Source of the DNA: a virus
Direction: 5' to 3' (one strand)
Virus record (IMG/VR): IMGVR_UViG_3300046791_000499
Location: 1-64,000 of that record
DNA length: 64,000 nucleotides
In this document: positions 40,837 to 49,582 of the stretch, one piece after another
How positions within the stretch are numbered: position 1 is the first letter of the stretch
Layout of the letters: each line of letters opens with the position of its first letter
Position numbers and translations under genes: made by a program
The notes under the pieces: generated by a model
What the model saw: the letters and a program-made list of their open reading frames with translations, nothing else
What the model was told of the DNA's origin: nothing
The model's database searches: none

Positions 40837-42573
40837 ATGGTTGGCGGAACCCAAGCTGGCTGCGTCTACGATCCGAGGCCGTGTTCGTACGCGGACTGCC
40901 GCAAGCGCGTGCGCATGCCGACTGGGATCTGCGAGGGCTGCGGTGCTCGATTTCTCCGGCCCCAGCCTGGGCCCCAAGAACAGTTCCTCGAGTGCGAGGC
41001 CGACATCGTCCTCTTCGGCGGTGGGATTGGAAGTGGCAAGTCGATGGCGCTCCTGCTCGACGCGGGCTGCTACCAAGATCGACCTGGCTGGGTCGGAGCA
41101 ATCTTCCGCCACAACCACAAGGACTTGAAGGGCTCGCCGGGCGTCTTCGCCAAGGCGCGGAAGATGTATGGCGACTCGACCGAGCGCAGGTCTGGTCGAT
41201 CTCGGAAGCAACTCAACAAGAACGAGCAGGTCCGGTTCCGCGAATCGTCTCCGCTCGATCTCCGTTGGCCGGGCGGCGCGACGCTCGAGTTCCGCCATCT
41301 CGACGAAGAGAACTACCTCGACTACCAGGGCCTCGAGTACGCGTGGATCGGGCTCGAGGAGGCGACGCACTACGAGTGGCATTGGGTCCGGTACCTGATC
41401 ACGCGGCTCCGCACGGACTCAGGTGTTCGGACCCTCGTGCGCATGACATGCAACCCGGACCGGAACCACTGGCTGCGCGCGTGGGTGGACTGGTACCTGC
41501 TCCCGAACGGCTACCCGGACCGATCGAAGTCCGGCGTGATCCGGTACCTGGCGATCAAGGCGGGCACCGACGAGATCATTTGGGCGGGCACGCGTGAGGA
41601 GTGTGCGACGTTGGCCGGTCGCGAGCCCGAGGAGGTCATGTCCTTCTCGTACATCGCTGCCCTGTTCGACGACAACGTGATCCTGAAAGCGCTGGATCCC
41701 GGGTACGTCGCCAAGCAGGCGATGGCCGGAGCGGTCGATGAGGAACGCCTCCGTCACGGCAACTGGAATGCCAGCCACGACATCGGCGGGATGCTTCGCC
41801 GGGATCGTTGGGGTGGGGCCGAAGGGCAGCTCCGAAAGCCGCTCGCGCAGATCGTCAAATGGATCCGCCCGTGGGACAAGGCCGCCAGCAAACCGAGCGA
41901 TGCCTATCCAAACCCGGACTTCACCGCGGGCCCGCTCATGGGCTGGGACGTGCACGGCCGCTTCTACATCGCCGGGCTCGCTGCCTGCCGCGACGACGCA
42001 CCCGAGGTCACGACGCTGCAGCAGCGGACGGCAACGCTCGACGGCAAGCAGGTCACGCAGTGCGCCAAGCTCGGACCGAGCGACACCGGGAAAGCTGACC
42101 TCCTGACGAGCAAGAAGTCGCTCGCCATGGGAGGCGGTCCCGTCGTCGTCGCCAAGGATCGAGCGAGCAAGCCCGTCCGTGTCCAGCCCATGGCCGACGC
42201 TCTCGCGTGGGGGATGCGAGGCGACGTGGCAGCCGCGTCGGCCGACGACCCCGGGCAGTGGCTACCTCGTGGCTGGATCCTCAACCCGGATCCAGAGACC
42301 GCGGCCGAACTCGGGATCCCGCACTGCGCCGACTGGTTCAATCAGCCCTACAAGGACAGCGTGAACGAGACAGGCAAAGGCAAGGGGTCGCCGCCCGCAA
42401 CACTGGGAGATCTGTTCTGGTCGCAGACCGAGCCGTTCTTCGATCCCAAAGAGAAGAAGAAAGACGACATCCCAGACGCGATGGGCGATGGCTACTCCAA
42501 GTTGGCCGCGCCCCCACCGAAGCAACAGGAGAGCCCGCTCGAGCGGTGGCAGCGGTTCACCAAGGGCGACTAG
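40837..42573 (+). CDS. terL: Terminase large subunit
   Basis: 578 residues. A small Cys cluster (CEGCGARFL) precedes the ATPase domain: Walker A FGGGIGSGKS, Walker B YAWIGLEEATH, coupling region MTCNPD. The nuclease domain includes GWDVHGRFYIAGL with an RNase H-type Asp and DAMGDGYSKL near the end. It packages phage DNA into proheads. Its 3' end overlaps a convergent minus-strand gene by four bases. A degenerate paralogue lies at 28433. Confidence 0.92.
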   Translation: MVGGTQAGCVYDPRPCSYADCRKRVRMPTGICEGCGARFLRPQPGPQEQFLECEADIVLFGGGIGSGKSMALLLDAGCYQDRPGWVGAIFRHNHKDLKGSPGVFAKARKMYGDSTERRSGRSRKQLNKNEQVRFRESSPLDLRWPGGATLEFRHLDEENYLDYQGLEYAWIGLEEATHYEWHWVRYLITRLRTDSGVRTLVRMTCNPDRNHWLRAWVDWYLLPNGYPDRSKSGVIRYLAIKAGTDEIIWAGTREECATLAGREPEEVMSFSYIAALFDDNVILKALDPGYVAKQAMAGAVDEERLRHGNWNASHDIGGMLRRDRWGGAEGQLRKPLAQIVKWIRPWDKAASKPSDAYPNPDFTAGPLMGWDVHGRFYIAGLAACRDDAPEVTTLQQRTATLDGKQVTQCAKLGPSDTGKADLLTSKKSLAMGGGPVVVAKDRASKPVRVQPMADALAWGMRGDVAAASADDPGQWLPRGWILNPDPETAAELGIPHCADWFNQPYKDSVNETGKGKGSPPATLGDLFWSQTEPFFDPKEKKKDDIPDAMGDGYSKLAAPPPKQQESPLERWQRFTKGD

Positions 42574-42791
42574 TCCTTGATGTCCAGCAGCTTGCGTGTG
42601 AAGGCGTGAAGTTCGGTCACCACGAGACGACGGCATCGCATCTCAGCGACGTGGACATCGGGGTCGCTGACGTTCGGCGTCACGCTGATCACACCGCGAA
42701 AGTGTCGGCACGCGTTGACGAGCGATTCCACGTCGTCATCTCGCATGTCGTGGTCGAGCACCAGGGTGAGGCTGTGGATCCTGTCGGTCAT
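42570..42791 (-). CDS. Hypothetical protein
   Basis: 73 residues; two beta-alpha units (HSLTLVLDHDMRDDDVESLV). Second gene of a two-gene unit from P14, ATGA-coupled to the gene before it. No family recognised. Confidence 0.6.
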   Translation of the reverse strand: MTDRIHSLTLVLDHDMRDDDVESLVNACRHFRGVISVTPNVSDPDVHVAEMRCRRLVVTELHAFTRKLLDIKD

Positions 42792-43249
42792 GCGGCCTCC
42801 TCATCTGCGAGTTTGCTCAGCCGTTCGATGATGGTCCTGAACACCCGGCCGATCTCGAACTGCGCGAGCGGCCGGCTCGAATGCCACTCCAGCAAGACAC
42901 GCCCATCCTGGCCGGAGCCGACATCTGTCAACGACGCCGTCCACTGACCACGGCGCCCGAGGGTCTTACCGGTCACGTGCAGGACATCTGCGGTGGCCGA
43001 TGTCAGCCCGATCGGATCCTTGGCGTCGGGGCATTTTACCAGTAGTTGGATGGCGACGCGGCCCCACTCGGAGGCCGTCAACGCCACGGACTCGGGCTCA
43101 TCGTCTTCGCCGGGTTGGTCGTCATCCTCGGGCTCAGCCGGGAGCACCCGGAACGTGTAGCCTTCCTTCTCGGCGACGAGCACAACCCGCTGACCATCCT
43201 CGGTGGTGAGCAGGTCGATCGGTGGTGGGGTCGGCTTCGAGCGGGCCAT
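42788..43249 (-). CDS. Hypothetical protein
   Basis: 153 residues. Beta-rich start (GQRVVLVAEKEGYTFRVLP), acidic linker (EPEDDDQPGEDDEPE), then a second alpha/beta part. Start fixed by P14. No family recognised. Confidence 0.65.
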   Translation of the reverse strand: MARSKPTPPPIDLLTTEDGQRVVLVAEKEGYTFRVLPAEPEDDDQPGEDDEPESVALTASEWGRVAIQLLVKCPDAKDPIGLTSATADVLHVTGKTLGRRGQWTASLTDVGSGQDGRVLLEWHSSRPLAQFEIGRVFRTIIERLSKLADEEAA

Positions 43250-43257
43250 GCGAGCAC

Positions 43258-43283
43258 GACCAGGCTGCCGGCCGTCTCATTCC
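43258..43283 (-). promoter_or_regulatory. Candidate leaderless promoter P14
   Basis: Minus strand GGAATG-N16-GGTC, eight bases to ATG 43249 (34). Confidence 0.8.
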
Positions 43284-43469
43284 TGGATCATCCTCGGTAG
43301 TCTTCTCGGGCACGAACGACCGGCCAATAATCGGGCCGAAACAATGGCACGCGATCCCAATGCTGGACCGGACATGCACAACTCGCAGCGAGCAGTTCCC
43401 ACCTGCCGCCACGTAGCCTGCGCCACGTCTTGAGATCGGAGAGTAAACAATCGAGTAGGAACACCTGGT
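43284..43469. other. Intergenic stretch without a supported gene
   Basis: Locally less GC-rich. Short open frames exist on both strands but lack codon bias and start signals. It separates the DUF4942 methyltransferase stop from P14. Nothing else recognised. Confidence 0.5.
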
Positions 43470-45254
43470 TCACCTTCGGACCGCGAGGAGAATCACGACA
43501 ACGATCGAGGAACCGGCAAAGGCGTGCTCGATCGGCTCGCTCCACGTGAGATCGAACCCGGGTAGCATCAACCTGCTCGGAGCCCCCGAGGGCAGGATGG
43601 CGACGAGCCGCGAGCCCAACCCACGATCATCGCGCATCCAAACGGGGTCAAGAGGTAACGACGCCAGCATCTCCGCGGCGTACTGGACGTGCGCCTCCCA
43701 CTGAGCGCGATCGAAGGGCGGGTTCATGACCACGACCGTCGGCTCGACCTTGATGCGCGACACCTTCAAGAAGTCGTCTTCGATGACCGCGAAGCCCTTG
43801 GAGCGCAGCACGGTGCAATGCAGCGCGCTGACTTCGATGCAGGTCGTCTGCCCGCGCGGCAGCAGCTCGGCGATCGCACCTTGGCCAGCGCTGGGCTCGA
43901 GCACGATGTCATCGGGGCCGATGCCGGCAAGCTCAACCATGCGCGCCGCGAGGCTTGGCGGGGTTGGGTAATACTGGTGCGCCTTCGTATCTGGCACGCA
44001 CCCAGACGCCACGATTTCACGCAGCGCATCCCCAGGGTTGTAGTCGAACTTGAAGGCCCCAAGGTGCGGCCCACGGGCGTGGACCGGGATGCCTCCGATC
44101 GACGCGATGACCTGGTCGACCTCGGCGCGGACGTGCTTGTCCAAGTCGGACCAGCCGTAGCCGAACGTCCAATTCCCACGCTGCCCGCTCCGCTCGATCC
44201 CATCGAGCACTTGGAGCACGGCGAAGGGCAGGGGTCGCGTCACGAGTTGGACCGTGTGCTTGACCTTGGCGTGGCCTCGCTTCGGCCGCGTGCACTGCGA
44301 CTCCGGGATCGCACCGGGATGCAGGTAGGCCAGCACGGCATTCAACCGCCACGCGATCTCGTCGTGGATGCGTACGTGCATCGTGCCGCACTTGTGGCCC
44401 TTGACCTCGATCGCTCCGCCGTCGACCGTGACCCACTCGCCGCGCCTGTACTGCCGGGCGTAGTCGATCAGACGGCTGGTCAACTGGCGCACGGTGTGGC
44501 CGCCTTCGCCGACGTCATCTCGACCCATGAACCTGGCGACCACGACCCGCAGATCGGTGAGGGTTCCGATGCGCGACTGCGAACTGAACCCGAAGCTATC
44601 AAAGACGTAGTTGAGGATCAGCTTGCTGCGGAAACCGCTCGGCAGGTTCGTCTTGTGCGCGGGCGAGAGCGCTTCAAAGATGCCGTCAACGCGCTCGGCG
44701 AAGAACGTGTGGCGCGACCCGAGTAGGTCGGCGAACGTGCCCTGGATCGTCTCCTCGGTGAAGTCCGGGATGCGAACCCACACGGTCTTGGGCTCGAGGT
44801 CGTCTTCGTCATCTTCGTCGCGAGAAGTCGGGATCACCGGCTCCTTCGTGCCGCGCTCGCTGATCATGTTGTGCCACGCTGTCCGCCGCTTCTGCGGCAT
44901 CGTGTCCAAGATGTCGCTGGATTGCATGAGGCGCGACCAGTAGTCGGCGTTCAAGGCATCGATCGCGCCATCCAACTTGAACAGGATCCCGGCTACATGC
45001 TCCCCGGAGTAGCGCTCGTTCGCTTCGTTACCATCGATGAAGTACGGCAGGCATGAGCGGGTCTTGGCGTCAGCGAAGATTCCAGCGACGCGTTCGAGCA
45101 AGGCACGCGCAGCGCGGTATTCGATCAGTAGCGAGACGGCCGGCGCTGGGTCGACGGGCGCGAACAGGTCCTCGAACGAATCGGCGAGACCGGTGCGCGT
45201 GACCGCCAGGGCTGTGCTCGGGCCATGCCCTTGGGCTGGATCCAGCGCGTTCAT
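43470..45254 (-). CDS. DUF4942-type N6-adenine methyltransferase
   Basis: 594 residues from ATG 45254 (the frame is open upstream, but P15 places the start here). The first ~370 residues match DUF4942 (AWHNMISE, ELRVVVARFMG-like DLRVVVARFMG, WRLNAVLAYLHP). The C-terminal methyltransferase has PTPPSLAARMVELAG, VLEPSAGQGAIAELL (SAM site) and VVMNPPFDRAQW (catalytic NPPF). Such proteins are common on phages and integrative elements and modify DNA adenine. Confidence 0.88.
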   Translation of the reverse strand: MNALDPAQGHGPSTALAVTRTGLADSFEDLFAPVDPAPAVSLLIEYRAARALLERVAGIFADAKTRSCLPYFIDGNEANERYSGEHVAGILFKLDGAIDALNADYWSRLMQSSDILDTMPQKRRTAWHNMISERGTKEPVIPTSRDEDDEDDLEPKTVWVRIPDFTEETIQGTFADLLGSRHTFFAERVDGIFEALSPAHKTNLPSGFRSKLILNYVFDSFGFSSQSRIGTLTDLRVVVARFMGRDDVGEGGHTVRQLTSRLIDYARQYRRGEWVTVDGGAIEVKGHKCGTMHVRIHDEIAWRLNAVLAYLHPGAIPESQCTRPKRGHAKVKHTVQLVTRPLPFAVLQVLDGIERSGQRGNWTFGYGWSDLDKHVRAEVDQVIASIGGIPVHARGPHLGAFKFDYNPGDALREIVASGCVPDTKAHQYYPTPPSLAARMVELAGIGPDDIVLEPSAGQGAIAELLPRGQTTCIEVSALHCTVLRSKGFAVIEDDFLKVSRIKVEPTVVVMNPPFDRAQWEAHVQYAAEMLASLPLDPVWMRDDRGLGSRLVAILPSGAPSRLMLPGFDLTWSEPIEHAFAGSSIVVVILLAVRR

Positions 45255-45262
45255 GAGACACC

Positions 45263-45288
45263 AACCACGCCGGCCTGCAGGATCTTCC
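45263..45288 (-). promoter_or_regulatory. Candidate leaderless promoter P15
   Basis: Minus strand GGAAGA-N16-GGTT, eight bases to ATG 45254 (34). Back to back with P16, first bases 8 apart. Confidence 0.65.
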
Positions 45289-45295
45289 CGGTTCG

Positions 45296-45321
45296 GGAAT
45301 GCCGACGCCCTCGGCCTGGTC
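45296..45321 (+). promoter_or_regulatory. Candidate leaderless promoter P16
   Basis: GGAATG-N16-GGTC, eight bases to ATG 45330 (34). Confidence 0.8.
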
Positions 45322-45329
45322 GGTGCGGC

Positions 45330-45719
45330 ATGCCCACGCCGTACCTCATCGACTCCATCCACGGGTTCATCCGTGCGTTCGGGGAAGCATCAGACAACCA
45401 ACTGGCCGCGGCGCTCTCCAAGAAGTGTGCGGAGTTTCCACCGGATGCCAGCCTGGACGACTCGCTCGTGTTCCTGCGTGACCTACGAGACGAGTGCGTG
45501 TTCATCGGAGGCGCCAGCCACTTCATGATGACGGCGATCGCCATCCTCGTGGAAGGCTACCCCGAGACCGAGGAGGCCATGAACGCACGGCGCACCGCGC
45601 TCGACGAGCGGCACGGCGGGGCGATGGGGTGGAACGCGGGGCACTGCTTCCACGCACCCGGCCTCGCCTCGTTCATCGCTTCCGTGGACCCAATCGAAGA
45701 GGATCCAGACCCATGCTGA
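45330..45719 (+). CDS. Hypothetical protein
   Basis: 129 residues, helical, with SLDDSLVFLRDLRDECVFIG and a late HGGAMGWNAGHCFH. Start fixed by P16. First of three plus-strand genes that form an island among minus-strand genes. Confidence 0.65.
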   Translation: MPTPYLIDSIHGFIRAFGEASDNQLAAALSKKCAEFPPDASLDDSLVFLRDLRDECVFIGGASHFMMTAIAILVEGYPETEEAMNARRTALDERHGGAMGWNAGHCFHAPGLASFIASVDPIEEDPDPC

Positions 45720-45988
45720 CGCTCGACCAACGCCGGACCCTGACCGCGATCGTCGATGCTGACGTGGTCGAGTCGATCCACGAACTGCCGATCCTGATCC
45801 TTGCGCAATGGACCTCGGCGCAGTCGAAGGTGTTCGACGTCGTTGGCGGGAACACCCAGCACGGCCACGAAGGCCGGCTCGTGATCATCCACGGCGACGG
45901 CACGGGGCACGTGTTCGACTACCTCTACGACGAGCACGAAGACGTGAGGCGCTACACCCGGGTCGAGCGATTGGAGCCGGCGCCATGA
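45713..45988 (+). CDS. Hypothetical protein
   Basis: 91 residues from ATG 45713, overlapping the previous stop as ATGCTGA. Central beta strands RLVIIHGDGTGHVFDYL. No family recognised. Confidence 0.6.
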   Translation: MLTLDQRRTLTAIVDADVVESIHELPILILAQWTSAQSKVFDVVGGNTQHGHEGRLVIIHGDGTGHVFDYLYDEHEDVRRYTRVERLEPAP

Positions 45989-46467
45989 TCGATGATGCAG
46001 CGTGGGCGGCCGAGATCGCGGATCGGATCGCGGGGAAGCTGACGGAGGTTCGGCCGTGCACGTTGTGCCTCAAGTGCCGGCGGCGCGATTGCCCTCGCTG
46101 CCGTGGGACCGAGCATCTGCCCGTGCCAGCGCTCGACTACACGACCACGCAGCAGTTCGTGCACGCCGTCCGCCAGCGCACGGTCGCAGCCGACAAGCCC
46201 GCGGCCGCGTTCATCTTGGTGGCCGATCACGTCTTCGCCGAGCTGCTCGAGGATCGGGTCGCCGACCGAATGCTCGGGGTGGCCGGCGTCAAGAAGGTCG
46301 ACTCGGAGACCGCTCATCTTCGTCACGCCGAGGGCAAGTTCGCGGAGGCGCTCCGGTTCATCAACCGCACCAGGGTCACCGTCCAGCGCCCGCTCGTGCC
46401 CTCGGTGGCGGGCTGGTCGATCGACGACGTGTTCCTCGAAGCCTACCGGCTTGGGTGGAAGCCATGA
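45985..46467 (+). CDS. Zinc-finger hypothetical protein
   Basis: 160 residues, ATGA overlap. CTLCLKCRRRDCPRCRG (~26-42) has five Cys like a DnaJ-type or treble-clef finger; the rest is helical. Convergent with the next gene with no gap. Confidence 0.6.
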   Translation: MIDDAAWAAEIADRIAGKLTEVRPCTLCLKCRRRDCPRCRGTEHLPVPALDYTTTQQFVHAVRQRTVAADKPAAAFILVADHVFAELLEDRVADRMLGVAGVKKVDSETAHLRHAEGKFAEALRFINRTRVTVQRPLVPSVAGWSIDDVFLEAYRLGWKP

Positions 46468-47196
46468 TCAGAACCCATTCAGCCAGCGCCACGCCTTGAC
46501 GATGATCTCGGCATGGCATGGCAGCGGCCAGCACGTGCACCCGAGAAAGCTGTCTAGCTTGATCGCGTGGATGGCCGCGAGCACGCGCGGATCCTTGGCC
46601 TCGATCCGATCCCACAGCCAGCGGCGATACTGCCCGAGCACGGCTGCTGCCTGGCCTTCGCGCGGCTTCTCGGGGTCGAGCCTGAACTGGTTGCCGAGCG
46701 GTGATGGTCCGCCCAAGTCGCGTGACCGCCCGACGTAGATCAGGCCGGGTGGGCGTTCCTGATCGGCGCGCCATGGATGATGCATGTTCCAGATCACGGG
46801 CTCGCGGACGGGCTTGATGTCGACGATCTCGAGGTCCAGGTCGTAGGCTTGGCTGCGGCAGTTCGCCGTACCTGGTCCACCCTGGAACGGGAACAGCACA
46901 TGCCCGCGATGGCCGAGCGTCCGGCCCTTCGCCCCCGGCGTCGTGCCCTCGATCATCGTGCCGTTGCGGACGAACCCGGCACGCTTGCCGAGGCCCTTCC
47001 AATTCGCCGGGTGCTTCTCGACCTCGGCGACACCGCGAGATCGGATGTAGCCTTGGGCGATCCGGTCGACGCCCGTACGGCAGTCGCCGTCGCGCAGATC
47101 GGTGACGTTGAAGCGCCAGCAGTCGTATGCCAGTTGCTCGAGTTCGGCGAGGGTCGGCCAGTGCTCGCGTCCACCGGTGACGATGCCGATGATCAC
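46468..47196 (-). CDS. DUF2493 (SLOG)-DUF4326 fusion protein
   Basis: 242 residues from GTG 47196. N-terminal half: IGIVTGGREHW, DGDCRTGVDRIAQGYIRSRG and GFVRNGTM, the YspA/DUF2493 Rossmann-like SLOG pattern that binds nucleotide ligands. C-terminal half: YVGRSRDLGGPSPLGNQF and LGCTCWPLPCHAEIIVKAW, the DUF4326 signature. Both occur separately in phages. The fusion suggests that a nucleotide-derived ligand is sensed or modified; role unknown. Confidence 0.82.
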   Translation of the reverse strand: MIIGIVTGGREHWPTLAELEQLAYDCWRFNVTDLRDGDCRTGVDRIAQGYIRSRGVAEVEKHPANWKGLGKRAGFVRNGTMIEGTTPGAKGRTLGHRGHVLFPFQGGPGTANCRSQAYDLDLEIVDIKPVREPVIWNMHHPWRADQERPPGLIYVGRSRDLGGPSPLGNQFRLDPEKPREGQAAAVLGQYRRWLWDRIEAKDPRVLAAIHAIKLDSFLGCTCWPLPCHAEIIVKAWRWLNGF

Positions 47197-47543
47197 TCGT
47201 CGTCGTCCGTCGGCTGGCCGAAAGCAGCGACCACCGGCTCGACCGCCGCGCGGATCTTGTCCTGCAGATCTGTCAGCTTGTCCTCAACGAACTGGCGCAG
47301 GGCGGTTTGCTTCGCGCGCTCGAACGCATCGGTCAGGCGGTCGTCGAGAAAACCGAACGCGAACGGTTCGCCTTCGATCACGATGCGCAGATCCATGAGC
47401 CCACCGCGAGCCTTCGCTTGGGCGAGGATGCGATCCCTGGTCTCGCGGTCCATCTGCCCCACGACGTGCATCACCAGGTGCCCGAGCAGCGATTGGCTCC
47501 TGGCGATCGTGTCGGTGCGCACCAAGAACATCTCGTCGCTCAT
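47193..47543 (-). CDS. Hypothetical protein
   Basis: 116 residues from ATG 47543 (ATGA overlap). Helical, ending in a coiled region (DKLTDLQDKIRAAVEPVVA) and an acidic tail. No family recognised; middle gene of the P17 unit. Confidence 0.6.
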   Translation of the reverse strand: MSDEMFLVRTDTIARSQSLLGHLVMHVVGQMDRETRDRILAQAKARGGLMDLRIVIEGEPFAFGFLDDRLTDAFERAKQTALRQFVEDKLTDLQDKIRAAVEPVVAAFGQPTDDDE

Positions 47544-48001
47544 GGCCGCGCACCCCTGCTGCGCACGATGTCCTGCACGATGAGCAGGCCGCCACCGTCC
47601 CACCGCTCGGCTGTTGCCGTGTGATGCTCGGCCGGAACAGTGCCCGCGATCTCAGCAATGATCTCCAACCCCGGACGTTCGTCGAACTTCACGATGCAGC
47701 CATGCTGCGGGAGCAGCTCGCTGTCCCTTCGTAGGACCCGGACGATCTCTGCGGCCGCGTACTCGACCAGGCCGCTGAGCCAGACGTGCTCGCCGTCGCG
47801 CAGCCAGTGCACGTTGCCGGCCGCCTCTCCCCGCGGTTGCCAGCCGTTGGCGGCCATCCACGCGAAGAACTTGGCCTTGGCACCCTCGCAGCGGAAGGTG
47901 AGCCCGAGCAGTTCGGCGTCGCGCTCGGTGACCACGTGATCATCCCAGTCCTCGGGGTCCATGGCGGCGCGGATCTGGTCGATGGTGAGCGGGATGATCA
48001 T
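47540..48001 (-). CDS. Hypothetical protein
   Basis: 153 residues from ATG 48001 (P17 start, rather than upstream in-frame codons). Starts MIIPLTIDQIRAAMDPEDW; alpha/beta, no motif recognised. Confidence 0.65.
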   Translation of the reverse strand: MIIPLTIDQIRAAMDPEDWDDHVVTERDAELLGLTFRCEGAKAKFFAWMAANGWQPRGEAAGNVHWLRDGEHVWLSGLVEYAAAEIVRVLRRDSELLPQHGCIVKFDERPGLEIIAEIAGTVPAEHHTATAERWDGGGLLIVQDIVRSRGARP

Positions 48002-48010
48002 GGCAGCGGC

Positions 48011-48036
48011 GACCACCCGCGGCGACCGGGCATTCC
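48011..48036 (-). promoter_or_regulatory. Candidate leaderless promoter P17
   Basis: Minus strand GGAATG-N16-GGTC, nine bases to ATG 48001 (35). Confidence 0.8.
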
Positions 48037-48040
48037 CGGG

Positions 48041-48685
48041 CTACGCGAACAGCGGCCGTTGCCGGGTCTCAGCCGCGATGCGTCGGTCGATCACCGGCCA
48101 CCATTGCTTGTCGCATTCGACCACGGTCACGTCGCGACCGCACCCGTCAGCGGCCACCGCCGTTGAGCCCGAGCCGCCGAACATGTCGAGCACAGGACCA
48201 GGCGGGGCAGCGTCGAGGATCTGCTGCAGGAGCGGGACCGGTTTCTGGTGCGGGTGGTGCTTCGCTCCGTCCGAGTAGTAGGGAGGCGCGATGTCGAGGA
48301 TCGGGCTCATCCTCCCGGCCCCGTCGCGGTTCCATGATCCGTACAGGTGGATGACCTCGAGCCCCTGCCACCATGGGAAGTCGACGTCTCCACCGCCGGA
48401 TTGCCCGCCCTTGTCCCACACCAGCATGCCAGCAGGCTTGCCCCACACGGGGATCCGCCACGAGCCGAACACCGCCGCGGGTCGGTCACCCCACCACTCG
48501 AGCGCGGCGTCGCGGGCTGCGGTGTTCTGGTCGCCGACGATCTCGACGCCCTTGAACTTCACCCTCGGGATCGAGCCGCTCTTGTGCGCCTGGCCGTATG
48601 GCGGATCGATGAGCAGCAAGCCCCATCGGCGTGGGTCCTGCGTCAGCATCCACGTGAGGGCGTCGGCGCGGACGACCTCGATCAT
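48041..48685 (-). CDS. DNA methyltransferase (beta-class order, DPPY)
   Basis: 214 residues from ATG 48685. LLLIDPPYGQAH comes before LDMFGGSGSTAVAA, the order of N4/N6 amino-methyltransferases of the beta class; YSDGAKHHPHQKPVPLLQQI is the typical HPxQKP stretch. Methylates adenine N6 or cytosine N4. Its stop lies just past P17. Confidence 0.88.
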   Translation of the reverse strand: MIEVVRADALTWMLTQDPRRWGLLLIDPPYGQAHKSGSIPRVKFKGVEIVGDQNTAARDAALEWWGDRPAAVFGSWRIPVWGKPAGMLVWDKGGQSGGGDVDFPWWQGLEVIHLYGSWNRDGAGRMSPILDIAPPYYSDGAKHHPHQKPVPLLQQILDAAPPGPVLDMFGGSGSTAVAADGCGRDVTVVECDKQWWPVIDRRIAAETRQRPLFA

Positions 48686-49239
48686 CGGTCCCACGCGCTT
48701 GGTTCTGGCGGTGGCGTGCGGCTGACCTCGGCCGCCCACGTGATGATGAGCTTGCCGTCCCAGCGCTTCGGCGCCAGTTCGGGTATCTCGCGAGCGCGCC
48801 ACGCCGGCCACGGAGACCAGATCGCGGGGATGTTGATATCGCCGACCCACAGCATCGTCACGGGGTCTTGGCCGGTCGGGTGGATCGTCGCGCGGTCGAC
48901 CGCAACGCAGTGCCGGTACTTGGCGGCGGCGCGTGGGATCTCGTTCCACGGCCCGCTGAATTGCAGCATGAGCACGAGCCTCGGACCGGGCGTCTTCCAC
49001 GACTCGAACACGTCTTTGTTCGGACGGGTCCACGTGCGGTGTGTCTTCGTGCCCGACCGACGGATCGCATCGCGCAGTTTGGTGATCGTGCAATAGCCGG
49101 GGAACGGGGCGAAGGCATCGCGCAGATCGTTGACGCGCTCGAGGTCGAGCGCCGCGGCCAAGGCAGTCGGCGCACACGTGGCCTTCCACTCGTCATAGGC
49201 TTGGTCGAGGTCGACGATGTTGCGGAGTTGTCCTGGCAT
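48682..49239 (-). CDS. Cysteine-peptidase-like protein
   Basis: 185 residues. CAPTALAAAL near residue 22 and KYRHCVAVD near residue 108, followed by VGDINIP, are placed like the Cys and His (and Asp/Asn) of C39/papain-like peptidases. AAGGGTGG precedes ATG 49239 as a ribosome site. Could process a phage or host protein or be a catalytically altered relative. Four-base overlap with the methyltransferase. Confidence 0.5.
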   Translation of the reverse strand: MPGQLRNIVDLDQAYDEWKATCAPTALAAALDLERVNDLRDAFAPFPGYCTITKLRDAIRRSGTKTHRTWTRPNKDVFESWKTPGPRLVLMLQFSGPWNEIPRAAAKYRHCVAVDRATIHPTGQDPVTMLWVGDINIPAIWSPWPAWRAREIPELAPKRWDGKLIITWAAEVSRTPPPEPSAWDR

Positions 49240-49276
49240 GGCTATCCACCCTTGTTGGCGGCGTTCTCGGCGATCA

Positions 49277-49582
49277 TCAGGCCCGACGCCTTCGCTTCGG
49301 CTCCGGTTCTTCCGGCAGCTTCAACAGTTGGATCTCGGCCTCGGTCGGGCGCCAGTCCGAGGGCGGTTGTTGCCCCCACAGGCGGAGGCCAGGCATGCGC
49401 TTCATCGCCTCGTTCCATCCGTGCGTCTCGATCGCGTGCGCGATTGTGGCGGTCGTGGCTTCGGCCAAGGACATCGCTGGCATCACCATCTCGGGATCGT
49501 AGCCGCAGCCGTGGTGCCGCAGCGATCCACAGCCAGGGCATTGACGGTCGAGCTCGATCGGCAGTTGCTCGCCGTCCGTCAC
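49277..49582 (-). CDS. Zinc-knuckle hypothetical protein
   Basis: 101 residues from GTG 49582 (GTGA overlap). [12 protein letters not shown] is a compact zinc knuckle; the tail [10 protein letters not shown] is basic. A nucleic-acid binder is plausible. Confidence 0.6.
   Translation of the reverse strand: MTDGEQLPIELDRQCPGCGSLRHHGCGYDPEMVMPAMSLAEATTATIAHAIETHGWNEAMKRMPGLRLWGQQPPSDWRPTEAEIQLLKLPEEPEPKRRRRA

Noticed and set aside
40834-40870. P-type promoter directly before terL
   Set aside because: TGAATG is present, but no GGT block follows at 16 bases and no start codon at 34-36; the stop/start junction explains the sequence.
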